A DNA stretch of 12,204 bases, from positions 1 to 12,204 of the forward strand of contig DAXX01000028.1 in the NCBI GenBank assembly GCA_002506605.1. The letters run 5' to 3'. The translations under genes and the position numbers were made by a program. Below are positions 1 to 5,985 of the stretch, piece by piece. Position 1 is the first letter of the stretch, and every line of letters begins with the position of its first letter. The notes beneath the pieces are model-generated. The model was not told the origin of the DNA and did no database searches. It saw nothing but the letters and a program-made list of their open reading frames with translations. The stretch is from Thaumarchaeota archaeon UBA160 (lineage in GTDB: Archaea > Thermoproteota > Nitrososphaeria > Conexivisphaerales > UBA164).

Positions 1-215
1 GGACCTAGGGCAACCCAGATAGGAGACATATTAAAATAGTTAGCAAATTGAATCAGCATCCTTGATACGCCGCCAACGGTAACCTGATAGTCACTGCTCT
101 CAAGCGCTTCAATATTTACAGGCACATCGATGCTGCCGTACTTTTCTATCAGCTGCTGATGTGTCAGGTTTAACCTTACAGGCGGCGTCTGAGAATTTAT
201 AGTTATAGAAAGCAC
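1..215 (-). CDS. Partial gene running off the left edge; possible secreted protein, unknown function
   Basis: An open minus-strand frame runs from GTG at 215 to the window edge (71 codons) with normal-looking codon use. The residues include NSQTPPVRLNLTH and DYQVTVGGVSRM; I do not recognise a family. Upstream in the same frame, ATG at 260 begins MVFTKQIKIS, followed by a TAA at 230-228 and then LIIIVLSITINS. Without that stop, this would read as a lysine-containing n-region plus hydrophobic signal peptide. Either translation starts at GTG 215 (an A/T-rich TATA-like element at about 236-244 is correctly spaced for a leaderless start), or the gene is broken by the stop. The frame lies just downstream of taw3 on the same strand. 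Confidence 0.45.
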   Translation of the reverse strand, partial: MLSITINSQTPPVRLNLTHQQLIEKYGSIDVPVNIEALESSDYQVTVGGVSRMLIQFANYFNMSPIWVALG

Positions 216-278
216 AATTATTATTAGTTAAGAAATTTTTATTTGTTTCGTAAAAACCATTACATGCTACTTTTCGTT

Positions 279-872
279 TTATTTATGACAATTTAAGCTT
301 TTAAGGTTGTCAAAAAAACGCTGCATCTTTTCTCTTGTATTTTCTAACTTAGAGTTTGCATCGTTAACCAGCTCTCTCATATAGCTGCTATCTATTAGAA
401 GATTGCCATCTCTCCCGACTATGGCGTCAACCCTTTCAATGCTTTGCGCTTCGATCGTGATCCGATTTTTTGTCACGTTAATTATGCCAGTATGCTTTAT
501 CCCCGATTTTTGAGCCAATGAGAGAAACTTCAAGGCGCTTTCTAAACTTGATGCCGAAACGTGAAGTATAAAGGGTTCCTGCTTAAAGTAAATTGGGTAT
601 CTGAATTTTTGAACCCCTTCCAGCAGCGCGTTCCAAACATCTTCAGGCTTCACCTGATAATGAGATTTGAAAAAAATTTTAGACACGTTCTTTTTCCATG
701 AAGGGTGTATCGCTATCAGTATTATCCTTCCTGCACATGAAGAGGTGCTAAAAAAATCGTTGCATGAGTTAATAAGGTCAAGCAAAGGAATTATGGGCTC
801 GTCAACAAGGTTCTTTCTCTTGGCTTCTTCAAGTTTTTTCTCAAACTTTAACTTTAAATTGCTGAAGTCCAT
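279..872 (-). CDS. taw3: tRNA wybutosine-synthesising methyltransferase Taw3 (TYW3 family)
   Basis: The 197-residue protein has the TYW3/Taw3 family hallmarks: SSCAGRI at residues 44-50 (usually SSCSGRI), a following lysine- and histidine-containing segment (HYQVKPEDVW, 71-80), EPFILHV (99-105), GIKHTGI (124-130) and a C-terminal ELVNDANSKL helix (167-176). Length is normal for archaeal Taw3. By family knowledge it is an S-adenosylmethionine-dependent methyltransferase acting on the tricyclic wyosine-type base at G37 of tRNA-Phe in the cytoplasm. The start ATG is followed immediately by MDFSNLK and lies about 28 bases from a TATA-like element, consistent with a leaderless mRNA. It is separated from usp by 193 bases, so it is probably its own transcription unit. 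No other wybutosine gene is in the window. Confidence 0.9.
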   Translation of the reverse strand: MDFSNLKLKFEKKLEEAKRKNLVDEPIIPLLDLINSCNDFFSTSSCAGRIILIAIHPSWKKNVSKIFFKSHYQVKPEDVWNALLEGVQKFRYPIYFKQEPFILHVSASSLESALKFLSLAQKSGIKHTGIINVTKNRITIEAQSIERVDAIVGRDGNLLIDSSYMRELVNDANSKLENTREKMQRFFDNLKSLNCHK

Positions 873-894
873 CGGATTTAATAACTATATTTTT

Positions 895-904
895 GCAAAT
901 AAAA
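895..904 (-). promoter_or_regulatory. TATA-like element of taw3
   Basis: On the minus strand the element reads TTTATTTGCA-like, centred near 900, about 28 bases before the taw3 ATG at 872. That spacing fits an archaeal leaderless promoter. A second AT-rich candidate (AAAAATATAG, 885-894) is closer, about 18 bases from the ATG. Confidence 0.35.
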
Positions 905-924
905 TTTCCCTAGTTGCTTACTTT

Positions 925-959
925 GAGATTAACCGTAACCGGGTAAAGGTTGAAGTCTC
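925..959. repeat. Imperfect inverted repeat (hairpin) between usp and taw3
   Basis: GAGATTAACC (925-934) can pair with GGTTGA plus TCTC (948-953 and 956-959). This gives a 10-bp stem with one G-T pair and a two-base bulge (954-955), around a 13-base loop. It lies 50-90 bases upstream of the taw3 start on the minus strand. It could be a processing or transcription-attenuation element, or chance; no matching copy was seen elsewhere in the window. Confidence 0.35.
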
Positions 960-1000
960 ATTCATAAAAGATGGACAGCCTCTTGTAGAAACTAAGGGAC

Positions 1001-1015
1001 AAAAATGCAAGAAAA
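1001..1015 (-). terminator. T-rich candidate terminator for the pgk-gap-usp operon
   Basis: About 50-65 bases after the usp stop the minus-strand transcript would contain CTTTTCTTGCATTTTT. Such U-runs are the usual intrinsic termination signal in archaea. There is no long uninterrupted U-tract, so the call is tentative. Confidence 0.35.
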
Positions 1016-1065
1016 GATGTGCTTTTAAACGAAACAGAAACACCCAGCTCACAGCCAACTTAGCA

Positions 1066-1467
1066 TCATCTAACTGTTATTACAGTTACTGGCGCGTTTG
1101 CTACAACGGCTATCGTTACAGAACCGGTAATTATATCAGGGTTTGTAGTTAAACCCCGTGCGCCCATTATAACCGCGTCATAATTTCCCTCATTAATTTC
1201 TTGCAATATTTCGTTAGATGGGCTGGTTTCGCTTGTTAAGTTTCTCACCTTTAGAAAATAATTTACCTTTCCTTTTGTCCTTTTTTCTACAAGCTTTTTT
1301 ATTTTATCCGGGTCACAGCTTTCGCATACGTGCAAAACCGTAATTTCAGAGCCGTATCTCATGTTAAAATCTATTGCCAAGTCCAAAGCTTTTAGGCTGT
1401 TCTCTGAACCATCTATAGGCACTAGAATCTTCCTAAACCAAAAACTAACTTTATAAGTTGGTTCCAT
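1066..1467 (-). CDS. Universal stress protein (UspA family, ATP-binding type)
   Basis: This is a single-domain Usp fold of 133 residues. RKILVPIDGSE lies on the first beta strand, and the C-terminal nucleotide-binding motif G-2x-G-9x-G(S/T) is present as GARG, nine residues, then GS, followed by a final VTVITVR strand. The signature is complete, so ATP binding is expected. Family members act as cytoplasmic, usually dimeric, stress-related proteins with ill-defined targets. A TTG codon lies directly before the ATG, but ATG at 1467 is preferred. Its A is shared with the gap stop (TGATG overlap), and GAGGT about ten bases upstream is a plausible Shine-Dalgarno. The overlap implies translational coupling to GAPDH as the last gene of pgk-gap-usp. 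The N-terminus carries about a dozen residues more than a minimal Usp. Confidence 0.88.
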   Translation of the reverse strand: MEPTYKVSFWFRKILVPIDGSENSLKALDLAIDFNMRYGSEITVLHVCESCDPDKIKKLVEKRTKGKVNYFLKVRNLTSETSPSNEILQEINEGNYDAVIMGARGLTTNPDIITGSVTIAVVANAPVTVITVR

Positions 1468-2492
1468 CAAACCAATCTACCTCTTAATAAGCCTAGAGCG
1501 CTGTCAGTTAAACCTATTGATTCTTCTTTTTCTTTCATTCCAAACATGGCCCTCACTGCATCTATGTTTTCCGGAACAACGATTGATTCTTGATGCACGG
1601 CATAGCTCAAGAAAATTTCCCCGTTTGATGAATGTACAGAATCCTCAAAAAAGATTACTTCAGGCAAGTCATATCTAGGCCTTCCCATATCCCTTGCAAC
1701 TTCAATTATTTCAGCAGTGGACGCTATTCCTGAACCTTTACTTATTCCTATAATCCTGTTTGAAGACTCTATAGTTTTAATTATATCTTCCTTGCTAGGG
1801 TTGCCTTCAACTTGAAGATTCATTGCATGCACATGCATTAGCGTTGTAGGCACAACATAAGCCATAGTAAAAATGTCGAGGCCTTTAACTACTGTCTTTG
1901 CGTCATCCGCATGATGGCTTGGAAGCTCTACAGGGTTCAATAAAATAGAATTTATTGGCCCTCTCTTAACCTCTTTAGGATCAGCGGCCCTTCTGATAAG
2001 AACCACCCGAACTTTCTTTATTTTGAAATTCTTTCTAAGAGCGCAAATGATCCTTAACATGCCGGTTGTGTTGCATGAGACAACCCTTATGTAATTTTTT
2101 CCTTTAGCTTCATCGTAATTACACAGAGCAGAAAATGAAACGTCTGCAACCTCGGGCTCTTCTCCACCCTGAAATATCGCGGGCTTGTTTTCGGAAAGAT
2201 AAAGCGCTTTGTTTTTTGCTCCTACGCCATCGGGTGTCGCATCTATTATCACTTGAGCTTCCCTTATCATTTCCAGCCTAGTTCCAGAAACCTCTATGCC
2301 GGCATTTCTAAATTTCTCGACCGAATTCTCATCGACAAACAGCTTAATCCCCTTTTTTATTGCCATTAAAGCTTCATAATTGGCACTTTGCTTTGAGACG
2401 CCCACAAGCTCCATATCTGGCTGTTTGATCAATGCATCAGCTATCCTTTTTCCTATTGTTCCATATCCGTTTATGCCAACCTTTATTTTCAT
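1467..2492 (-). CDS. gap: Archaeal class II glyceraldehyde-3-phosphate dehydrogenase
   Basis: The protein has 341 residues, the normal archaeal size. An N-terminal Rossmann motif reads GINGYGTIGKR (6-16). The catalytic cysteine is in SCNTTGM (C140), and the histidine-bearing segment LMHVHAMNLQV (H220, H222) follows. It converts glyceraldehyde-3-phosphate to 1,3-bisphosphoglycerate with NAD(P). In archaea this phosphorylating enzyme mainly serves gluconeogenesis. The ATG overlaps the pgk TGA by four bases (ATGA), and GGTGAT lies six bases before the ATG as a Shine-Dalgarno inside the end of pgk, so the two are translationally coupled. The pgk-gap order with overlap matches what is known for Sulfolobales. 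No missing key residue was seen. Confidence 0.95.
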   Translation of the reverse strand: MKIKVGINGYGTIGKRIADALIKQPDMELVGVSKQSANYEALMAIKKGIKLFVDENSVEKFRNAGIEVSGTRLEMIREAQVIIDATPDGVGAKNKALYLSENKPAIFQGGEEPEVADVSFSALCNYDEAKGKNYIRVVSCNTTGMLRIICALRKNFKIKKVRVVLIRRAADPKEVKRGPINSILLNPVELPSHHADDAKTVVKGLDIFTMAYVVPTTLMHVHAMNLQVEGNPSKEDIIKTIESSNRIIGISKGSGIASTAEIIEVARDMGRPRYDLPEVIFFEDSVHSSNGEIFLSYAVHQESIVVPENIDAVRAMFGMKEKEESIGLTDSALGLLRGRLV

Positions 2493-3727
2493 CTTTTTAT
2501 CACCTTAACAGACTGGCTTAGCGCGTCCAGGGCAGGTAACCTTTCACCGGCCAAAAACAGAAGCAGGGCCCCTCCTCCTGTTGAAACGTGCAACTTTTTC
2601 TTTTCAGTTACATTCATAAATTGAAGCAGGCTTAATAGATGCCCACCTCCAATTATGGTATAAGAGTCGCTTGCAAAGGCAGAGCTCATAAGCTTTAATG
2701 TGCCAGTTCTAAACCTTTCGTCCTCTATAACGCCCATAGGTCCTCTAAGAACTACCACTCTGGATTCGTTCAACAGCGTAGAATAGATGTTTATAGTCTC
2801 TGGCCCTATATCCTTTATTATGCCACCTACGTTGGTTGCATAGCTTTCTTTTATCTCATCATTTTTCTCAACTATAAAATCAACAGGAATTTCAATAGGG
2901 GCACCTGATAGGAGAACCCTTCTTGCCCTTGGTATTAATGGCAGGAACCCTTGTGCCTCAAGGATTTTTTTGTTTTCATCGCCTATGTTCACGCCTTTAG
3001 CAAGCGCAAATACTTCTGCAACCAATCCTCCAAGCAATATACGATCGGCGATTCTCTTTTTCGATAAATTTTCTATTATTCTTATGCTATCGAGGACCTT
3101 GCCTCCCCCAAGCAAAAAAACTTTTGGAGATTCTTCTAAATTGAATATCTTTGATAGCGCGATTAGCTCTTTCTCCATAAGTCTTCCAGCCGCTGATTGC
3201 AAAACCATAGGAAAACCAACTAGGCTTGGCTGGCTTCTGTGAGCGGTTGCAAAAGCATCGTTTACATAAATGTCAAATAGGGGAGCCAACCTCCTCACAA
3301 GATAGGTTTTGCTCTGCGACTCTGGAGAGGCTTCTATGAGCTCCTCGGAGGCTAGCCTTATGTTATCTAGCATCAAAACTTCGCCTTTTTCAAGTTTTTT
3401 AATTTCATCTAAAGCACAGGGGCCAAATATGTCGCTTACAAATTTCACATCCATGCCCAGTTCACTAGAAAGCGCGTCCCTATGTAGCTCTAGCGTTGAG
3501 AAATCATCATCGCCGGGCCTTCCCTGATGCGTAATTATAACAACCGAACTTGCCTTTTCCACCAGCTCCTTTATTGTAGGTATATGAGCTTTTATCCTGC
3601 TTGTGTCCAATAATTTTTTTGATTCCCTGTCAACCGGGGTGTTAAAATCTACCCTCAGCAGAACCTTTTTAGCTGTCACATCAACGTCGTCAAAAGTAGG
3701 TAGCTCCAGATCCGCGACCTTTATCAC
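2489..3727 (-). CDS. pgk: 3-phosphoglycerate kinase
   Basis: The 412-residue enzyme has the expected motifs in order: LLRVDFNTP (23-31), HQGRPG (67-72), VNDAFATAHRSQPS (155-168), GGGKVLDS (207-214) with the nucleotide-site lysine, RGPMGVIED (328-336), IGGGH (359-363) and STGGGA (382-387). The reaction interconverts 1,3-bisphosphoglycerate with ADP and 3-phosphoglycerate with ATP. GGGH in place of the bacterial GGGDT and HRSQPS in place of HRxHxS are, as I recall, crenarchaeal-type variants. Translation starts at GTG 3727, about 25 bases from the centre of a TATA element, so the mRNA should be leaderless. It is the first gene of pgk-gap-usp and shares four bases with gap. Confidence 0.95.
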   Translation of the reverse strand: MIKVADLELPTFDDVDVTAKKVLLRVDFNTPVDRESKKLLDTSRIKAHIPTIKELVEKASSVVIITHQGRPGDDDFSTLELHRDALSSELGMDVKFVSDIFGPCALDEIKKLEKGEVLMLDNIRLASEELIEASPESQSKTYLVRRLAPLFDIYVNDAFATAHRSQPSLVGFPMVLQSAAGRLMEKELIALSKIFNLEESPKVFLLGGGKVLDSIRIIENLSKKRIADRILLGGLVAEVFALAKGVNIGDENKKILEAQGFLPLIPRARRVLLSGAPIEIPVDFIVEKNDEIKESYATNVGGIIKDIGPETINIYSTLLNESRVVVLRGPMGVIEDERFRTGTLKLMSSAFASDSYTIIGGGHLLSLLQFMNVTEKKKLHVSTGGGALLLFLAGERLPALDALSQSVKVIKR

Positions 3728-3748
3728 GGCTAAAATTGTAATTCTCTC

Positions 3749-3756
3749 AAAATAAA
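3749..3756 (-). promoter_or_regulatory. TATA element of the pgk-gap-usp operon
   Basis: TTTATTTT on the minus strand is centred about 25 bases before the pgk GTG at 3727. That is the spacing expected for transcription starting at the start codon itself, and no Shine-Dalgarno is visible there. Confidence 0.55.
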
Positions 3757-3780
3757 TGTTTTGTTTTTAAAAAAATATTT

Positions 3781-3969
3781 TTATTGCCTCTCAGAAGACC
3801 TGTGAACTGCGACGATCCTATTTGAAATTTTCGCTTCAATTAACGGGTGGGAATCTCCTTTACGTTTGGCTTATTTGTTATAAAGAAATTTATCGCTTTC
3901 TAGGACGCTCTCTACGCTTTTCTAATCCCGAAAATTCCCTCTGTTGGCCTTTAAAAAATCATGAAGCAT
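3781..3969 (-). pseudogene. Possible decayed small gene with two in-frame stops
   Basis: From ATG 3969 the minus strand reads MLHDFLKANRGNFRD, TAG (3924-3922), KSVESVLESDKFLYNK, TAA (3873-3871), AKRKGDSHPLIEAKI followed by SNRIVAVHRSSERQ, then TAA (3783-3781). The pieces have a protein-like composition and an AT-rich TATA-like stretch (TTTAAATTT) lies about 20 bases upstream. I recognise no family. In AT-rich DNA an open stretch of 29 codons is not rare, so this may be chance. Confidence 0.25.
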
Positions 3970-4050
3970 AAATCAGCCCTTAAATTTAAAGAGCAAATGA
4001 GAGTTTTCATGTGTTAACAGAGATTAACATACAATTATTAAATCCATTTT

Positions 4051-4070
4051 AATAAAAATAATGTAAAATA
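4051..4070 (-). terminator. T-rich terminator downstream of abce1
   Basis: Starting about 20 bases after the abce1 stop, the minus-strand transcript would run through TATTTTACATTATTTTTATT. This cluster of U-runs is typical of archaeal intrinsic termination. No supporting hairpin is needed in archaea or evident here. Confidence 0.5.
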
Positions 4071-4092
4071 GAGCCCTTTGCTTAACCGCATG

Positions 4093-5856
4093 CTAAACGT
4101 AATAGTACTCTCCCTTTTCTTTTTGCTCTCTATCAAGCTTGCTGCCAGGTTTGTTGACCCTTGGCCTTCCTGTTTCATCGTCCCTCCTGTACGTCAAGCC
4201 CATCTCCTTTAAGAAGCTGTTCATAGCCTCTCTCTTTTGCAGAGGACCTATAGCTTCTCCCGAAACGTTCGGAATGCCCCTAAATACCATTATTGAATCC
4301 GATATAAGGTCCATAAGCATAAGGTCATGATCTATTATTATTCCTGCTCTTCCTTTCCTTTTTATATAGTTAGGCAAAATCTTAGAGAGAGCTATTCTAT
4401 CTTCAACATCTAAGAAAGCTGAAGGCTCGTCTAAAGCATAAAGTGTTGCATCCTGTAAAAGAGCTGTAGCTACGGCAACCTTCTGAAGCTCTCCGCCGCT
4501 GAGCTGTGAAAGATATTTCTGCATCAGCTTTTCTATCCTTAAAGGATTTATCAGCAGGTTCAAATTTTCTACGCTGTTCCAGTCAAACTTAGCTAACGCA
4601 GATTCTACTGTAACGTCTTGACTTATTTCTAAATATTGAGGTTTATATGAAACCTTTATGTTAATGTTTACTGAACCCTCATCATCCTTTTCAACGCCAG
4701 CAAGCACCTTCAAAAAAGTTGTTTTGCCTATGCCGTTAGGACCAAGTCCTCCTATTATCTGCCCTTCTTTAACTTCTTTCCCTTCAACCCTTAATGTAAA
4801 TCCTGGATAGCTCTTTTTAAAAGAGGGCACCATAAAAAGAAACTTTGATTCTTCAGCTGGACTTAGATCCGGGTTTCTAAACTTAATGTTATAGTTCCTT
4901 ATCCTTATGTTTTCCTGCCTTATTTCGCCTTGTATGAGTTCGTTTATGCCCTCGCCGCTGTTCATTGGTCTTGAAACTATACCATAAACAGCAGGTTCCC
5001 CATACAGTATGTGTATATAATCACTTGCATAATCCAAAAATGTCAGATCGTGTTCAACAAGAAACACGCCTGAATTTTCTGAGACTTTTTTTATAACTCT
5101 GGCTACAGCATGCCTGTTAAAAACGTCCAGATAGGAACTTGGCTCGTCTAGAAAATAATAATCAGCTTTTCTTGAAAGAGCTGTAGCTACGGCAACCTTC
5201 TGAAGCTCTCCGCCGCTGAGCTCTGAAACCTGCTTTTCGTAAAGTTTTTCTACCTCCAGATCTTTTATGATTTCGCTGTTTTCACCTTCTGAATATTTTT
5301 CTATTAGGTCCTTAACGCTTCCCTTAAAAACCTTAGGTATCTCATAGATTGCCTGAGGTTTTATTGATATCTTTATTTCGCCGTCCTTTAAAGCTCTAAA
5401 ATAATCTGCATAAACAGTGCCTTTAAAGTGCCTTATAACATCTTCCAAAGATTGTTGTTTATCGTAGTTTCCTAGGTTTGGGATGAGAGTCCCTGAAAGT
5501 ATCTTTAGGGCTGTGCTTTTGCCTATTCCGTTCATTCCAACCGCGCCAACGACTTTGCCTTTTTTTAAGATCGGAAGCCTGTACAATCTAAAGGCGTTCG
5601 GCCCATACTGATGAACCTTTTCTTTTCCGTATTCGCTTGGAAGGTTAACTATTCTAATTGCTTCAAATGGGCACTTTTTTTCGCAAATGCCGCATCCGAT
5701 GCACAGCACTTCATCTATTGTAGGAAACCCGTCTGCTCCAAATTCGACAACCTTCTTTCCGGAAATCTGAGGCGGACAAAACCTCTGACATTCATGGTTG
5801 CATTTGTCAAACCTGCAAACATCTTTGTTGATTACTGCTACTTTTAACGAAGCCAT
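4093..5856 (-). CDS. abce1: ABCE1 ribosome-recycling ATPase (RNase L inhibitor homologue)
   Basis: The protein has 587 residues from ATG 5856. It starts with eight cysteines for two [4Fe-4S] clusters (CRFDKCNHECQRFCP and CIGCGICEKKCP). NBD1 follows, with Walker A GMNGIGKST (107-115), signature LSGGELQ (213-219) and Walker B FLDEPSSYLD. NBD2 has GPNGIGKTT, LSGGELQ, LDEPSAFLD and IDHDL. It splits ribosomes into subunits after termination, working with aRF1 or aPelota, and binds the small subunit with aIF factors. An ATG at 5862 is in frame, but GGTGA (5867-5863) is six bases before ATG 5856 and directly abuts 5862, so 5856 is preferred. The two signature segments are identical over 48 bases of DNA. 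It lies downstream of eL38, surE and the C/D sRNA. Confidence 0.96.
   Translation of the reverse strand: MASLKVAVINKDVCRFDKCNHECQRFCPPQISGKKVVEFGADGFPTIDEVLCIGCGICEKKCPFEAIRIVNLPSEYGKEKVHQYGPNAFRLYRLPILKKGKVVGAVGMNGIGKSTALKILSGTLIPNLGNYDKQQSLEDVIRHFKGTVYADYFRALKDGEIKISIKPQAIYEIPKVFKGSVKDLIEKYSEGENSEIIKDLEVEKLYEKQVSELSGGELQKVAVATALSRKADYYFLDEPSSYLDVFNRHAVARVIKKVSENSGVFLVEHDLTFLDYASDYIHILYGEPAVYGIVSRPMNSGEGINELIQGEIRQENIRIRNYNIKFRNPDLSPAEESKFLFMVPSFKKSYPGFTLRVEGKEVKEGQIIGGLGPNGIGKTTFLKVLAGVEKDDEGSVNINIKVSYKPQYLEISQDVTVESALAKFDWNSVENLNLLINPLRIEKLMQKYLSQLSGGELQKVAVATALLQDATLYALDEPSAFLDVEDRIALSKILPNYIKRKGRAGIIIDHDLMLMDLISDSIMVFRGIPNVSGEAIGPLQKREAMNSFLKEMGLTYRRDDETGRPRVNKPGSKLDREQKEKGEYYYV
4458..4505 (-). 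repeat. 48-bp perfect intragenic direct repeat, copy in NBD2 of abce1
   Basis: This segment is identical, base for base, to 5175-5222 (offset 717 bases, exactly 239 codons). It encodes LSGGELQKVAVATAL, the ABC signature helix of the second nucleotide-binding domain. Identity ends at 4506, where G faces C in the other copy. Confidence 0.9.
5175..5222 (-). repeat. 48-bp perfect intragenic direct repeat, copy in NBD1 of abce1
   Basis: This is the partner of 4458-4505, encoding the same LSGGELQKVAVATAL in the first nucleotide-binding domain. All synonymous sites match, while the flanking codons and the rest of the two domains differ. Confidence 0.9.
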
Positions 5857-5862
5857 CAACAT

Positions 5863-5868
5863 TCACCT
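5863..5868 (-). promoter_or_regulatory. Shine-Dalgarno deciding the abce1 start
   Basis: AGGTGA on the minus strand leaves six bases to ATG 5856 but none to ATG 5862. It therefore favours the shorter protein. It begins eight bases after the D box of the upstream sRNA. Confidence 0.7.
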
Positions 5869-5876
5869 AAATTGGG

Positions 5877-5936
5877 TCAGTTCGTCGCGAGCTCTTCATA
5901 GCCTTTGCTCAGGCTGGAGCGGTAAAGCTTCATCCC
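5877..5936 (-). ncRNA. Box C/D 2'-O-methylation guide sRNA, predicted 23S rRNA targets
   Basis: The elements in order on the minus strand are as follows. C box GGGATGA (5936-5930) has one mismatch to RUGAUGA, with the GAUGA kink-turn core intact. A 17-base guide (5929-5913) is followed by D' box CTGA (5912-5909) and a nine-base spacer. C' box ATGAAGA (5899-5893) has one mismatch, and a 12-base guide (5892-5881) leads to D box CTGA (5880-5877). The 60-base length is typical of archaeal C/D sRNAs bound by L7Ae, Nop5 and fibrillarin. The D' guide pairs with CUGGGGCGGU of the 23S P-loop with one G-U, and N+5 falls on G2251. The D guide pairs with CGUCGUGAG with one G-U, and N+5 falls on U2593 (E. 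coli numbering, from memory). No clear terminal stem is seen. Confidence 0.82.
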
Positions 5937-5976
5937 CGTTTTTGTTGCTCATATGTCACATTTAACCATATCGTAA

Positions 5977-5985
5977 ATTTATATT
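5977..5985 (-). promoter_or_regulatory. TATA element for the C/D sRNA and abce1
   Basis: AATATAAAT on the minus strand overlaps the surE stop codon. With the usual 25-base spacing, transcription would begin near 5955, about 20 bases before the sRNA C box. It could serve both the sRNA and abce1. Confidence 0.45.

Larger units (their letters stand above)
3728..4092. other. Intergenic region between abce1 and pgk, no intact gene
   Basis: This 365-bp stretch holds the pgk TATA element at its left end and the T-rich abce1 terminator at its right. The middle part, roughly 3781-3950, is less AT-rich than its flanks. It contains a minus-strand frame interrupted by two stops, described separately. 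I saw no tRNA, CRISPR repeat or convincing guide-RNA boxes here on either strand. Confidence 0.6.

Noticed and set aside
667..1152. Plus-strand 161-codon frame over the taw3 start, the gap and the usp end
   Set aside because: It is antisense to two well-supported genes, its part in the gap has no good start, and I recognise no family in it. The gap portion has protein-like codons, but that is weak evidence.
1468..1470. usp start at TTG 1470
   Set aside because: The directly following ATG at 1467 gives a TGATG overlap with the gap stop and is the stronger start codon.
3728..4092. tRNA, CRISPR or second C/D sRNA in the largest gap
   Set aside because: There is no GGTTCGA-type T-loop, no repeated unit and no paired RUGAUGA/CUGA boxes at usable spacing on either strand.
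5857..5862. abce1 start at ATG 5862
   Set aside because: The Shine-Dalgarno AGGTGA touches this ATG with no spacing but is ideally placed for ATG 5856.
5881..5893. Alternative pairing of the D guide with CGCGAGCU (C2573-U2580) of 23S rRNA
   Set aside because: The eight-base match leaves the N+5 position facing A2572 as a mismatch, so it could not direct methylation there. The C2591-G2599 pairing places N+5 inside the duplex.
5887..5943. Minus-strand 18-codon ORF (MSNKNGDEALPLQPEQRL) between surE and abce1
   Set aside because: It lies over the C/D sRNA and is explained by it. It has no Shine-Dalgarno and no recognisable product.
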